Positions 14,101-26,992 of a stretch of DNA of 64,000 nucleotides are shown one piece after another. Positions within the stretch are counted from its first letter, which is position 1; each line of letters begins with the position of its first letter. The position numbers and the translations under genes were made by a program. The stretch is from Centropus unirufus (taxonomy: Eukaryota; Chordata; Aves; Cuculiformes; Centropidae). The notes under the pieces were generated by a model, which was not told the origin of the DNA, searched no databases, and worked only from the letters and a program-made list of their open reading frames with translations. The stretch covers positions 62,001 to 126,000 of the forward strand of contig VYZI01000131.1 in NCBI GenBank assembly GCA_013397695.1, written 5' to 3'.

Positions 14101-15296
14101 TGCAAGCATCATCCTCAAAACAATTACCTGTGGTTTTTTTAATTTACTGCATTTCAACCTGATTATATCTAATTAATAACAAATTCCAGTTGAATGGTCA
14201 GGAAATGTCTCAGAGCGCAGAACATACAGTGTTTGAACAGACATAAGCGGCATGAAAAGCACTCATCTGAAATCAGAAGATGCTCACAAACAAATCTCAT
14301 AGTTGGCCTGACACCCCAGCTAAAATGGGGACGGAGTTATAGATACCCAGAACAGCCATTTGCTATTTTATCCCTAGAAAATAACACACATTTGAGAAAT
14401 GGCAGCACATCTTTCTGAAATGGCATGAAGTCACTGATCAAGAAATCTGCTGTGTGTTAGGAGAGATGCAGCTTGCACCCTTGGCCTAAGATGAGAGCGA
14501 TAGAGACTTGCGTGGCCAGAGGAACGGAGGGATGGAAGCTGATGGCTGGTTTGGTAGCTCTGAGAGGGCAGCACAGAAAGTCAGGAAAGGCCTGGTGGTT
14601 CAGAAACAAGTGAAAAAGACCTTTCGATACACCCTCTTGGAGGCTGAGCAAGAAGCTGTGACTTGTATCCAAGTGACTGGAAGCTCTAAGGTTCTCCCAC
14701 AGAGGATTTGACAATGATTATTTTTGGCTTTGATATCAGTACTCATATGAGAAATAACTGATGTACCTTCACATGCCGAATGATCCCAGCAAATAAAACC
14801 ACATTGTTTAAGCAATAATGTCTCCAACACTGTTTAGAGGCTTATGTTAGCACAGTGACACTGTTCGCTCACATTCTTAGGAGATTCTGGTGTTTTATTC
14901 CAAGGCAAAGAACAAGATTTTTTACAAAGCACTAATATATTCTTAAACATAGTAGGAAAAACCCAGTTTCACTAAAGTAAGCATGCACTTTGCCTGTGAC
15001 TTCAGTTATGCTTTCACCCATCTTTCCCGGTACTGAAATAAGGATGTTTCTTATCTTTTATGCAAATAAAATCTTACCAACATAGCCTGTTACATGAAAG
15101 AAAAGTAGAAGTGCTGCTAAAATTTATGCCAAAATATAACAGTTTCACTTCCGTGTTTGTCCAAAAGTGTAAATGTAAAACATTTAACCTATACTCCTCC
15201 TCATTATGAATGTGAGCTGGAAACAGTGTGTCCACTCAGTGTATGCAAGTTTTTTTGATAGAGGACACTTTTTTTTACCGATAGTGTCTGAGTTGC

Positions 15297-15315
15297 ATTC
15301 CATTTTAAATGGAAT
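15297..15315. repeat. 19-bp near-palindrome (9-bp arms)
   Basis: ATTCCATTT and AAATGGAAT are exact complements separated by a single T. No function can be assigned and chance is possible in AT-rich DNA. Confidence 0.7.
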
Positions 15316-18300
15316 TGCAGTATTCTAGGTACAACACTGCAAAGTCTAAGTGATCTGGGAGCTTCAATCCTACTATTAAATAACTAGAGAATTCAATGAC
15401 TGAATTCTTAAAAAAATCAAGTACAAAACTCTTTTAGAGTTGATCTGTTTTGTACATCGGGAATTAAAGCTCTGACTCATTAGAAGATATGGATGAGCTT
15501 AGGAAAGCTTATAAGCATTTTCTGTCCCAACAATCTGCCCAGTTTAGACAACTCCCTCCCTCATTCCATGACCAGCTTAGCTTCTGGTGAAGTAGATGCT
15601 GTATCACTCTGGCATATTAACATAAACTGGCGTTAATCTTGGTCTTTCCCAGTGTGTCCAGCTATGATTTAAGCAGATCTGCAGCAGCTTTATGATTAAC
15701 CAAGCAATCCCAGCAGCAGGGGCAGAAATCATTGAAGAAGAGCAGAGCAAAAAGCTTGGGGCTGGAATCACTGCAGCAGACTTAGCATAAGATGAACCCA
15801 TTTGTGACCCAGAATCTTCGAGCACTCAAATAGGAAACTGAGTTCCATTTCAATTAACAGACTCTCCTTGGTATCCATGTCTTTTTTTAAAGATGAGAAT
15901 TAAGAACAGCTGAAAAACGTTATCTACATCATATTTGCAAACACAGACATGACCTGTACTTTTACTTCATTGTTATTTGTTTTACAGCAGGTCATTATTC
16001 TCATTAACTGCGAAGCTGTTGGCAGATTCCTTGACATTTTGGAATCAAAATCAATCTGGATTTAATAAAGTTATCAAGAGGAAAGAAGTTATAACTCTTT
16101 GGCTTAAAAGTCTGCTAAATCAATGGCATTGTGCAGACTAACATCCTGATAGGCAGTAGCTTATTAATACAGCAGTCTATTTTTCAATCAGAGTTACATA
16201 ATACAACTATTGCCTGGCATGACATATAATTACATCATTTGCGCGTGGTCAAATTTTACTGCAAGGCCAACACAATGTGCTTTCCCAATTTGTCCTAGTT
16301 TGAAGTTCAAGGTGGGCAAGGGGTGAGAAGGATTTACATAGATACACTTTAATCTGAGAATGAAAGAAACAAAAGAAGGATTACACACATACATTTTCAT
16401 CTGTGGATGAAGAAAACAACAGAACATGAGTTCTTTGTTTAATTTACATGTAACATGTAGCAAGACTAACTACAATACAAGGATATTCAGGTTCAGGGGG
16501 ATTCTAGCTTTCCATTCATCATAATTCAGAGCTACTTAGAAATTTGACTAGCATCAGATCTGAACATACAGGTTTATAATTTTTTGTTTCCCAGTAACTG
16601 TGAAATCTCATTTCTCCTTCTCACTCTCTTGACACATGCACCATTCCTGCTTCCACATTAACACAAACTTCATACTGGCAAATAAATTATGCATTTAGCT
16701 TCAGGCACAACTGATTGATTCCTGTTTATTTTCCTGACCCATCCCCGATTCAGACGGCGCAGCAAGCATGCATGCTCCTTTCTGTAGCCTGAAGAACAGA
16801 AGCACACCTGGATAGAGTTAGGACTATGTTCTTTGTTTTTATTTTGCTGGGCCTGACAGGGCAGGTGCCCATTTCCCGTGGTGTGCACTTGGAACAGCCT
16901 TTGACATGAGAGCAAAGCAAGGACTAATGCCTCCAGTACTGAAATGAGACAGGCTAACTGGTGTGCTTTAGACTAAGGGCAATTAGCTTTTTCAAGCAAT
17001 AATTTTTTTTTTCCAGGTAATTTATCTTGGAAAAATTAAAACAAATATTGTTTACTCTAAAACATATATCCTATGGCAGAAACATCACATAGCAGACACT
17101 CAAGCAGAACTGAAAAAAAACCAAACTGGCAGAAGCATGAAAGAAATAATGACAAGCTGCTCTTTGCTGGGTTTAGGGCATGGAAAGTTTGGGCAAGGGC
17201 AGTGTTGCTTTTGCTTTTGACTGGAGTATGTGGAGTATGCGTCAGGATAAAGCCCAAAATGAGTAAATAGAAAGGTTGATTTCAAAGAGCTCTTATGTCA
17301 AGTCTCTGCTCTCTTGCTTAAACACAAGCTCAGCCACAGCTCCTGAGAGGGTATAAATAAGAATACACCATTCTCCTGGATTAGAAACTGAGCTTGTAAA
17401 GACAGAATTTCCAGACAGCATAATGAATGCTGAAACAACTAGGTATATGCAAGGAGAAGAAAATGGGAAAATGCCAAAAACTACTTCCAAGATATTGGGC
17501 TCCACTGTGACCTCTTGAAAAGTGACCTTCTACTGAAACAAGTAACTGGGTTCCACCAGGCTGCAGAAGTATCATCAATCACATATTGCTATGAGCAATT
17601 GAGTATTTCTATGAAAATGAAAAGAAATTTAAAAGTAAACACAGTAGATATAGAGTTTCTAAAGCCTAATAACATTCACACAGGAGTGTACGGAATATTT
17701 TAAAATCTGGGAACTGAAAAGGCTCTTGTGGAAACGTCTTCTAAAATTGTACATTTGAAGCCAGCAGCAAGATTCGTTAGCAAGTAGCAAGGCATGAAAT
17801 TGCCTCATAAGGGAAATCACTTTGGTGAAACATTGTTATAAACATCACAGTGAAATTGCAGATAATGATCAGCATTTTTGTGCTACTTTCCACAGCCTTT
17901 GACACTTGTCTGGGTAAATGAATAAGGAACTTGTCTCCAGCCAGTGAAATCAAGAGGAAAAAAATCCTGTGTTATCAGAGTTCAATGTGTCTTCGTATAT
18001 GCAGAGATCAAGCACATGCCATTTTGGGGTATATATAAATTGGCAAAGAACATTCTTTCTTTGGAGAAAGACTCCGTGTAGATTTGTGATACCTGCAATG
18101 AGTGAGACACTGCCCAAGCAGTCAATCCATCATATCCCTTTTCTACAAGCCTAAAAAGCTTCCCGCTGAGTGTGGCATATACTGATTTTTTTTTTAACCT
18201 CTACTTATAGAGTAAGGCCCCCACCCCTCAGCTGCTCAAAATGAGACAATTGTTCTGTTAAACAAAATCAGGATTTAATGCATTAACTATGTGCAAATGT

Positions 18301-19550
18301 GTTCAGGATGAAGCCTAGGAACACATGAGCTACTGAGACAGATGAGATTGAACTCAATTTTCTGTCAAGAGCTAAAAAGTGAATTAGATGAAAGCAAATA
18401 GCAAGTCATGAACAGTTATGCCTGGAAAAACTATTCTCTATGTACAGGTTAGAATAAAAGCTTGATTTGGTTTCATTTGGAACAATGGAGTTTTAATGAC
18501 TGGAAGTACAGTTAAGAACACTAATTAGCCACTAACAAGCACTCTACACCTGCAAGGAGCTCTTCAAGAGTGAGTTACAGTGAGTTATTCTACACAATAT
18601 CCTTGTGCCATATGCATTAGGCTTGTTTTATAGCAATAGAAATTGAGGTCTTTAGATAAGCCTTCCAAATTACAGACAATTATCTTATTTGCAGATGGTT
18701 TACTAATAGGCATGTGATGAGTCAACGACAAAATTCAGCTGCAAGTCTTTGAGTCTGTGACTTGGGTTCTGTCTGGTAAAAAAGTCTCTCCTAGGGATTA
18801 GAAAAGGCAGAAATAAAGAGACCAATGCTGTTTACCTGATTTCCATGAGGCCAGGGTCTTACTACAAGTCTCCAGAACAGATTTTTGCTAATAGTGCACT
18901 CATAAGGCTCCTTGCTTATATATCCAAACTCCACATAAACAAAGGGGTTTCCTGTGCATGAACAGCCACCGAGGTGAATGTCCATGCAAGTCTGCAGGGA
19001 ACTCAAAGATTATCTCAACCAATCCTATCTGATCCACTCTTCAGAAGAAGCCACATAGCTGCTGCAGGGGGTCCCACACCACCTAAACTTGCCTTTAGCC
19101 TCTACTATGTCATCTCCTCGGGAATCTCAGGCTTGGAGGCCCCCTCACCATCTGCAGCTACCTTTGTGCCATATGCCTGGGGTTGCTGGTACAAGAGGAA
19201 AACTTGCCACCTGAGGTGCCCAGTGTCAGCTCTGAGGTTTGTCTGAAGCACCTCTCTGGCTCAGATCACCATGGGGTACACTTACACATAAGGTATTCTA
19301 GTCATAGGTGGAAACTGCACTGGCAAAACATCTGTTCTTACCAGCTCACAAATTGCCTGGATTCTTTAAATTAGTTATGGATGCAGAGAGGAAGAATGGC
19401 CTTCACCTGAATATAATACCCCAGTTTTTCCCTGCGTCTTCATTTGAGGAAGACCACAATGAGCATCTGTCATTCTAGCAAAATAATCAGCTTCAAGGAG
19501 GGCTGGCTTGCGCTTCATATGAGCAAATCAAACGCACAAGGAGAAATGGC

Positions 19551-19610
19551 TAATTATTACTATTTTTTATTTTTATTTTACTATTTATTTTTATTTTTAC
19601 TATCTTTTTT
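19551..19610. repeat. A/T-rich low-complexity tract
   Basis: Irregular (TTTTA)n and (TTA)n-like sequence almost free of G and C. It interrupts otherwise mixed sequence and looks like a degenerate microsatellite. Confidence 0.85.
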
Positions 19611-20742
19611 AAGAAAGAATAGTTATGCAATGTGGCTGCACCTAATTTTGAGTAAAACTTAAGGAATAAAATTTTTGCTAATTAAAGCTCAAAAAAGTTA
19701 AAGAACTGACTTAAAACAAGTGCATCAGGAAATGCAGAATGCTAGTTCATACAAAACAATTTGACATACCTAAAAATAATCCAGTAAAGAACATTTCTGG
19801 GATCCTCAATATTTCAGGTTTTGTCCTGTTTTTCTTACCTGCCTTGGTAGCCAGTGACTAAGTTGGACTTAAGTACAAGAACAGAGACAACTTTGTTAGC
19901 CACTGTCAAAACAATCTATGCAAGTTATAACATCTAAAAAAAAGTTACCTGTAGCAGGTTCAGTATGAACTTCTAAGTTTTATCCAAATATATCCAATTT
20001 TTTTTGAGAAAAAGCTGTCTTCCTTCAGCCTGGTAGATCTCATTCTGTTTTGCCCCATTGTCCAATTTTCCAATCTGAATTTCTTTAGTCTTCTAAAATC
20101 AGATTATCTTTTCCAAGTATTCATACTGGATTCAGTAAAAAATACAGACAATTCACAATTTTAATATTCCTCTGAGCATGTATGTAGCATATCATATACT
20201 AAATATGGCACCTACTGGAAATCTCAGCACACGTTCAGATCTTCTCAGTTCCTTGGTAATATTAAAGCTCTCATTGTTGTACACCTCTAGTAGCATTAAA
20301 AAAAGACAAGAAAATAAAGGCAATTTCTTGCACATCTGAGCAGGCACATCTAGAAGAGCAGAAGCAGAAGACAAAGACCCACCTCTTCCTCTCAAGATCG
20401 CTTTGCATGCTGAGTGTGGTTTGTGCCTCCTCTCCTCGACATCCTTCCCTCTAGCCAACCCATTTCCAAAAGCACCACACGGTAGCTGGTTGTTAGCATG
20501 CAGATACTGATGGAGGGTCATGGGAACAGCATATACATATTGCATAGGCAACAGAGCTAATAGGAAGTGAAAGCCTGATTGGGGATGGGGAAATCAAACT
20601 TTCAGTATAGTCAACACATTTTCCTCTAAATGGTCTTTTCTCAGGCACCTTTAATTCCAGAACACAGCTTGTGGACAACACATGTCTAGATGGACACAGA
20701 GCACATGTACACCATAACCAAAATGCCTAAACCACCAGAAAA

Positions 20743-20783
20743 TTGTTGTTTTTTTGGTTGTTTTTTGGGGTTTTTTTTTTTTT
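20743..20783. repeat. T/G-rich low-complexity tract
   Basis: A stretch of T runs separated by GG and GGGG, ending in a T-run of 13 bases. It could be a decayed poly-T of an old insertion, but no element body is recognisable beside it. Confidence 0.8.
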
Positions 20784-21913
20784 ACATGTTACCAAGTCTT
20801 ACTTGGCCATTTGAAGAGGATATACTTGAGTTTTGCATGCAAACCTGACATTTTTCACTTGTTCACATCCAAAAAAAGGAAGTGAGACTAATACAAATAC
20901 TGAAAGGAAATGGTTTTATCACACACATGCTCTTTTGGCTACTGCCTTCGCATTTCCCACAGGGTGGGAGCATGCTGCACAGCATTAGACTACACAGAAG
21001 AGGTTCAACACTGAGTCAGGCTAAGTAACTCATAAAGTAATGCTGTCTGGATCCTCAAGGACTGGATCTGAACTGTAGTTTATCACCAAAGGCTGTAGCA
21101 GAGTTCTTGCACATAATGACATTGCTGAGTTTCTAACACATGCCATTCTTCATCCTTGGTGTAATGGTGTTTCAGCAGAAGACAAGAAGCTTCTGAAATG
21201 TGTGTCGTTCAGATGATGTACAGATCTTAGCTGGGATAAAATAATCACATTTTTTAAATCAGAGAAGTACATTCACAACTTATTTAAATCATGTTAGGAA
21301 ATTCCAATTTCAAATGCAATGCAAACATGTAAATTCAGAAAAATAACAACTTTCTCCTTTATTTCTGTGACATGTAAGAGAAATTTTTCTCTTGACATGC
21401 TCTCCAATCATTCTCCTATTTGGACACTGTATACAAATTTTAATTCCTTATTGGAGACAGCTACAAAATCTTGTTGGGGCCAGAATGTCAACTGCAAGCT
21501 TCTATTGCTAATTTTACGATTTATTCTTGTGCCCTCACAGCTCAGACTGCCTTCCCAAGCAGTTGAACACCAGCTCAGAATATCACCAGGAGCTCTGTCA
21601 TATAAACATTTTTTTTCCAGTGTTGCACAGTTCTCTATGAAAAACACATAAATCCGTACACTCACTGCCAGAGAGGAAATTCAGATATTACTTTCTTCTG
21701 TTTTCTTCAAGGGCAGATAAACACTGCAGCGGTTGCAGACAAAGGTTAGGTCAAACCATGACCTTTCCTATACGAAGAATAAGAGTTCTCATGGCACATA
21801 ATTCAGCAGTAGCATGTGAAGACCAGCTGTCTCTACAGTACAGCTGCACATGGACCAAGTAATCAATTTTTGACAGGGTTTCAGGACAGCTGAGGGGGTG
21901 ATAGTTTCACCAA

Positions 21914-21923
21914 CCCCCCCCCA
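21914..21923. repeat. C10 homopolymer
   Basis: Ten consecutive C residues, unusual in this AT-rich window. The exact length is prone to sequencing error. Confidence 0.85.
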
Positions 21924-23961
21924 TCCATATGTAGATGGTCAGTACAGAGGAGGTGGGCAAGCAATGCCAGGATTCCACACTAACTTCCAAGGGGACTATA
22001 CTGGCAGTCTGTGTCTCCTCAGTGTCATTTACTTGTCGGTCACTCCTGGCTTGTGTAGCCTTGGGTTCTTGGGTCAGGAGGCCTTGATATCACAGTCATG
22101 CAAGCCCTCCTGCAAGCTTGCATGCAGAAATGAAGGAAGGCTCTATTGTCCCATCGCAGCCCTATCAGGTCTCCTAGAATTATAAAACTAACTAAGATTC
22201 TCAGCTTTCATAGTTTTTAATAGTCTAAATTTGTGGTTACAAAGAAAAGCTAAAAATCTGTCAAGAGTATCACCTGACGACACAAAAAGCAGATGGCAAC
22301 GAGAGAAGTCACTGTTTTTAATCTCATTTCTTTGGAAGGTCTGACTCACAGTTGCTAAGTACAAAAGTTGGCAGAGGGGATGCAATACATCTAAATGCTG
22401 CCTGAAAGAAGTTGTACATCCTGCCCCCAGACTCTAATGTAGCTAAAAATTAATGAATACTGTAGAGTGTCTTGACAGAAACAATTCACTCAAGTCACAG
22501 AATTCAACTAAGCCAAGAACTGGACTCTATCTGCAGCAGCCTAAAGATACCGGTGCCTCAGAACTCGCTGAAAACAAACAGATGACACTTTTTAAAATAA
22601 CCCTACTCGATTGCTTTCATATATTCTGACTCTAATTCTGTGGAAAATAAATCACTGAAGCTGATGAAAACCAAGCAATCGGCAAGGCCAAGCCCTGGGA
22701 AGCAATTAGTCCCAGACATTGTTGCAACTGCTTGTATGGTTCCCCGGTATCCCCTTGCCTCCAGCAACTGGGAAGCAACAACTCACATGAAAGTGTATTT
22801 AGAAATTACATTAGTAACAGTCCAAGTTAATTGGGCATTAGTACAGCTCAATGTTAAGCTTTTATTAAAAGATACCAAATCTAACGAGGCCCTTGAAATA
22901 TCTTTAAATAATATGCATAGGTTTGGGGTATGTAATAGAGGTACATTATTCTGGGTTTGTTGCTCTCCTGTCCTTCCCCAAAATGCCCCATTTAAGGCCA
23001 TTTAAATAGCAGTGCCTTGTTTTAGTAACATCAAATAAGACAGTAGAAAATACCTTTATCAAAGATGTAATCGTTTCCTTGCAAGTCCAGGAAAAAAAAT
23101 TATTTAAAACATTTTAAGCCATAGTTTTATTATAAAGTAATTACAAATGGCTTCATCCATAAGATGTATTTATCTGGGAAACAGCATCCATCTCTTCCAC
23201 TCAGTCTGGGGAAAGCAGGGGCAAAGGGAAATACATAATGCACCCCAGTTCATTTAACCTTTTTAGTGAATGGTCCTGAATTTCTAATGAGTGTCCACTT
23301 CACAAATCTTCTGTTTTATCGGATGATACTCAGCCTTTCTACCCAAACTGAAACTGGCAGATGCATGTGCTTCCATAAATCCACAGCAGTGCCTCCATGA
23401 CAGTGATGAGAAGAGGATAAAATTTCACGTTTTTTTACCAAATTATAAAGGTGATTAAAAAAACATAGGAAATGTGTATTTTAGCAAGGCATAGCTGATT
23501 TCACTTTGCTGTAAACAGGACACTAGACTGGCACTAAAGCCTGGGTCAGTATATTAACAAACAATTTATTTGCAGACAAAGAGTGTAGTTTCAGTTGACC
23601 CAGCAAAAGCTGCAATTCAGCCAGAAGTCACTGAAAAGTTTTGGTTGAAATTAATTAATTCAGGTATTCATAAAACAAGTAAGTTAGTTTTCTAAATGGA
23701 TTAAAATAAAAACTAAAAAAAAAATATCCAAAATTCACAGAAACCTAAAATATATATGGGAAGAAACTGGAGACACAGAGCTGCCTTGGGGAACAGCTAG
23801 CTAGAGTCCCTGACAGATGTTTGTTGACAGAGATGTATGTATTCATCCCTCCTCCCCTCCTGAACTTAAAGGGAAGGGCTAAAGGTTGTTGAACCTTGAA
23901 TGGCGAAGCTCTGCAAAGAACAGCTTTAGCCAGAAATGTGTGAGTGAGTGACAAGCTCAGC

Positions 23962-24123
23962 ATGGGGAGCCTGGAGAAATGGTTTGCATCAGAAGAAACC
24001 TCAAGCATGGCTGAACAAGTGCAGCAGGAGGTGGCTGCAGCAGCTTTCAGAGTGAGCCTTCGGGAGTTACTGGCTGTCCAGAATACTGAGGACATGAGTG
24101 AGGATGCTCTCTTGGATTACTGA
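23962..24123 (+). other. Small ORF with strong Kozak context (53 codons)
   Basis: An ATG at 23962 (A at -3, G at +4) opens 53 codons ending in TGA at 24121-24123. A second ATG at 24007 also has A at -3 and G at +4. The peptide is mostly helix-prone (EQVQQEVAAAAFRVSLRELL) and ends in an acidic tail (TEDMSEDALLDY). An in-frame TGA at 23941 closes the frame upstream, and a CAG-type acceptor lies directly before the ATG (GCTCAG ending at 23960), so it could be the 3' coding exon of a gene. I recognise no family. It is short enough to be chance, and the opposite strand is also open (23745-24095). Confidence 0.2.
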
Positions 24124-26942
24124 CTGACACCTCTGGCACTCAAGGAAGTAGTATTTTGATGCAATCCTCTTTATTTACAATAACATACAAAAATACCTGA
24201 TTCAATTGCGTTTGGGTTTTTTCCCCCTAGCTGGACCAGTTGAAGTGCACACCTTCTAGAGCCCAACCAGGTTCACCTCTTGTAGATATGCCACCTACAT
24301 CAGCACACGTTTCAACCTGTCGCTGTCACCTGTTGACATCTGTGTAAACAGGGACTTCATGGATCAAGGGGGTTAAGTTCACAGCCTTTATGCTAAGCTG
24401 TCAAATGGTCTGGATGACATCAAGTACCTTAAAACTCTGTTAGGTTCACCTGGGTGATGTGAAATGTCAGCCCTGTGCTGCCAACATCTGGCTCGTAAGG
24501 AGCCAGCAATGCAGCAAGGAGTGGCAAACACAAGCAAGAAAACATCCACTAGTGGCTGGTGGACTTTCCACAAAAAAAACAGCCAGCAGAAGTATTTCCA
24601 CTAAGCCCAAGATACATCCCATTGCCATCTGAAAGAATTAATATTCCAAGAATATATAGCTGAAAGGAGTTTCCATCCGGTCCTATTTGACACTTTGTTT
24701 TCTTGCTATGCAAGATTAAATCCCGAATCTGTTTATTTCTAGATTTCTGTAGGGTTGCTTTCTGTCCTAAAGACATTTCCTCTCCCTTCACAGACATCTC
24801 TCAGAAATCCTGTATCTGTCATGGTTCCTTGGGGAACAGCTGCCACCAAAGCCTGCACAGACAGTCAGGACCTAACCTGTAGGGTCAGGAAATGGCTTTG
24901 AGCGGGGGCACAAGCAGGACTTATGGACCCAAACAATTCTCTAAGAGAGCAATCCAGCAACAGTAGTGCATCTTACGAATAGAAAATTTGAAAATAATGT
25001 TAGAACGTTTTTTTTACTTGCATGAAGAATGAGTCAGCTTATTCGCTATTTTCCAATCTTGACATGATATCAAAAAGTTTGCTCAGCTGCATATTAGATA
25101 TAAGCAAATTGGAAGAAGATGTGTGACACACCTTTTAAGAAATCAAAAAGAAATTCAAATCCCTTAAGAGAGATATATGACAAAAAAAAAAAACGTTAAG
25201 GAAGGGAAACAATTTCCCAGTTCCCCACTCAGGACTACTTCCCAAATTAGTAGAGAGGTTGCTTGTAAGAGTCCCATCCGCTTCTCATACTCCAAAGTAA
25301 TGTCAACAACCCCTCAGGAGAGACTGCAAGGAAGGCCCATACACACACTGGAAACAATGTATGGGTAATTGATCTTTGTGGACCAGTAGGAAAAGACGGT
25401 ATGAGTCAATGCAACTAGCCTTACAACTGCATCTCAGCCTGGCAGCTAGACAGACGGACCCCCTGCTGAGGAAATCCGCTGGAGTTGTTTCCCTGTACCA
25501 TTAATCCTCAAGCTGTGTTTTGTCAGGGAACAAAAGGTAGACTGATTGGCAGCACCTGATATTCAGTTCTGGAGCCCCTTGCATCCCAACAGTAGTCAGT
25601 AGCCTTCCACCTTCTAGGACACTCCAGGAGTCTCATTCTCTCCTTATGCAATATCTGTGGGTTTCTAGGGGCCAAGAAGGCCAAAAATTCGAAATGCAAG
25701 ATTTGGCATAAAATTCCTCTGACTTCTCAAGATGAAGCCACAGCAGGAATGGGGCAGGAGGGGTGTCTGCCCTGTGCAGCTTCTAGCATAGGGAGAAGCA
25801 GAAGAGAGGATGGAGACCTAAGTGCATGGCAGCCTCCCAAGAACAAAACCCAGCCAGCCCAGGAAGCCAGGAGCTGCAGCTGAGGGCAGAGGGTAGCAAG
25901 AAGGAGGCAAGGCACACACAGTCTGTAAGAAGTCCTCCCCTGATCTTCCTGCCCTCCCAAACACACAGATGCAAGGCGATGAAGGGGAAAAGAGGTAATA
26001 ACCAAACTTTCACATGTATTCATTTAGAAATGAAACACTAAAAGAAGCCAAGGATCTTCAGCAATACTTCCTGGCAGGGTTAATAAAGTTATAATTATGT
26101 CCCTAAAGACAATGAGTATTTCCAGAACTAAAAAAAAATAATTTTAAAAAGTCCACACACTTCAGTTTAGTGAGTAGCCAAATAATTTAGGAAGGTTTCT
26201 CTTCTGCTTTGCTGTGGAAGGCTGATTGCTCAGTAATCAGTGAGAGAAAAACCACCTGAAAAATATTTCTGTTCTGTTAGCTGTGGCCCCTTATTGAAGA
26301 GAGGCAGCTTTGCATTTTAGTGAGCACACACCTTAGCATTTCATGTCTCCACATGAGCATCCGCAGGATAGTTCTATCAGGGTTTTTATTTCTTGCATTT
26401 ACCTACAAAGCAGGCTCATGTTCACACCTAGAGAACAGAAGCTATGATCGCTGTAGCTGGAGGTGCTCAGGAGTGCCCTGACTCCGTTCTCTCCAGATCA
26501 CTTACAATGCCTTCAGTTTTGTGATTGAATGCCACAATGTTCAGCCACTCCAGCCATGAGGGTCTTTTCCAGCAGCTGGTTGCAGAGCCTTTACGAAAGG
26601 GCTGAAATATCCTTTCTCCATCCACAGAACAGCCTCATCTCTTCCACAGGAAAAGCTACGGAAAATCCTCACAGGCTTGGACCCATGGCTTGCCACATAC
26701 TGACCGTCTGTTCATGGCATGCAGCAGTTTCACCCCTGGTCAGCCATATCTCTGGATGTATTTTGCTCAGTTGGAAGGCAGGTAAAAGCTTAAAATAGAT
26801 CTACACGGAAACACAGCTTTTGTAACATTCAATTTCCTTCTGAAGCACAGTGTAGAAGATTAGAGCCACGTACAAATCATTGAAATCTGACAATATGCAC
26901 ATTTTCATAAACACGCATGGTGATGCATGTAGAGAGATTCAT

Positions 26943-26992
26943 CAATTGAATCAGAAATTCACCAATTCAATTCACCAATTGAATCCAGAAAT
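26943..26992. repeat. Local repeat cluster built on CAATTGAAT/CAATTCAAT
   Basis: CAATTGAATCAGAAAT (26943-26958) recurs with one added base at 26976-26992, and the bases between them contain CAATTCAATTCAC, a variant of the same word. CAATTG is itself palindromic, so the cluster combines direct and inverted copies. Confidence 0.7.

Larger units (their letters stand above)
8052..23961. other. Long non-coding stretch, no gene seen
   Basis: About 16 kb of mostly unique, AT-rich sequence. I saw no CR1 or LTR copy that could be defended. It contains minor simple repeats (T/A-rich tracts at 19551-19610 and 20743-20783, a run of ten C at 21914-21923), a short duplication at 8134-8172 and a near-palindrome at 15297-15315. 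Slightly GC-richer patches at about 9040-9600, 14480-14710, 18990-19270 and 20340-20480 hold short ORFs with no recognisable homology. Confidence 0.55.

Noticed and set aside
25727..26023. Overlapping minus-strand frames (98 and 76 codons), one with a hydrophobic start
   Set aside because: They sit in a GC-rich patch with few stops in any frame. The hydrophobic run comes from C/T-rich sequence and no domain is recognisable.
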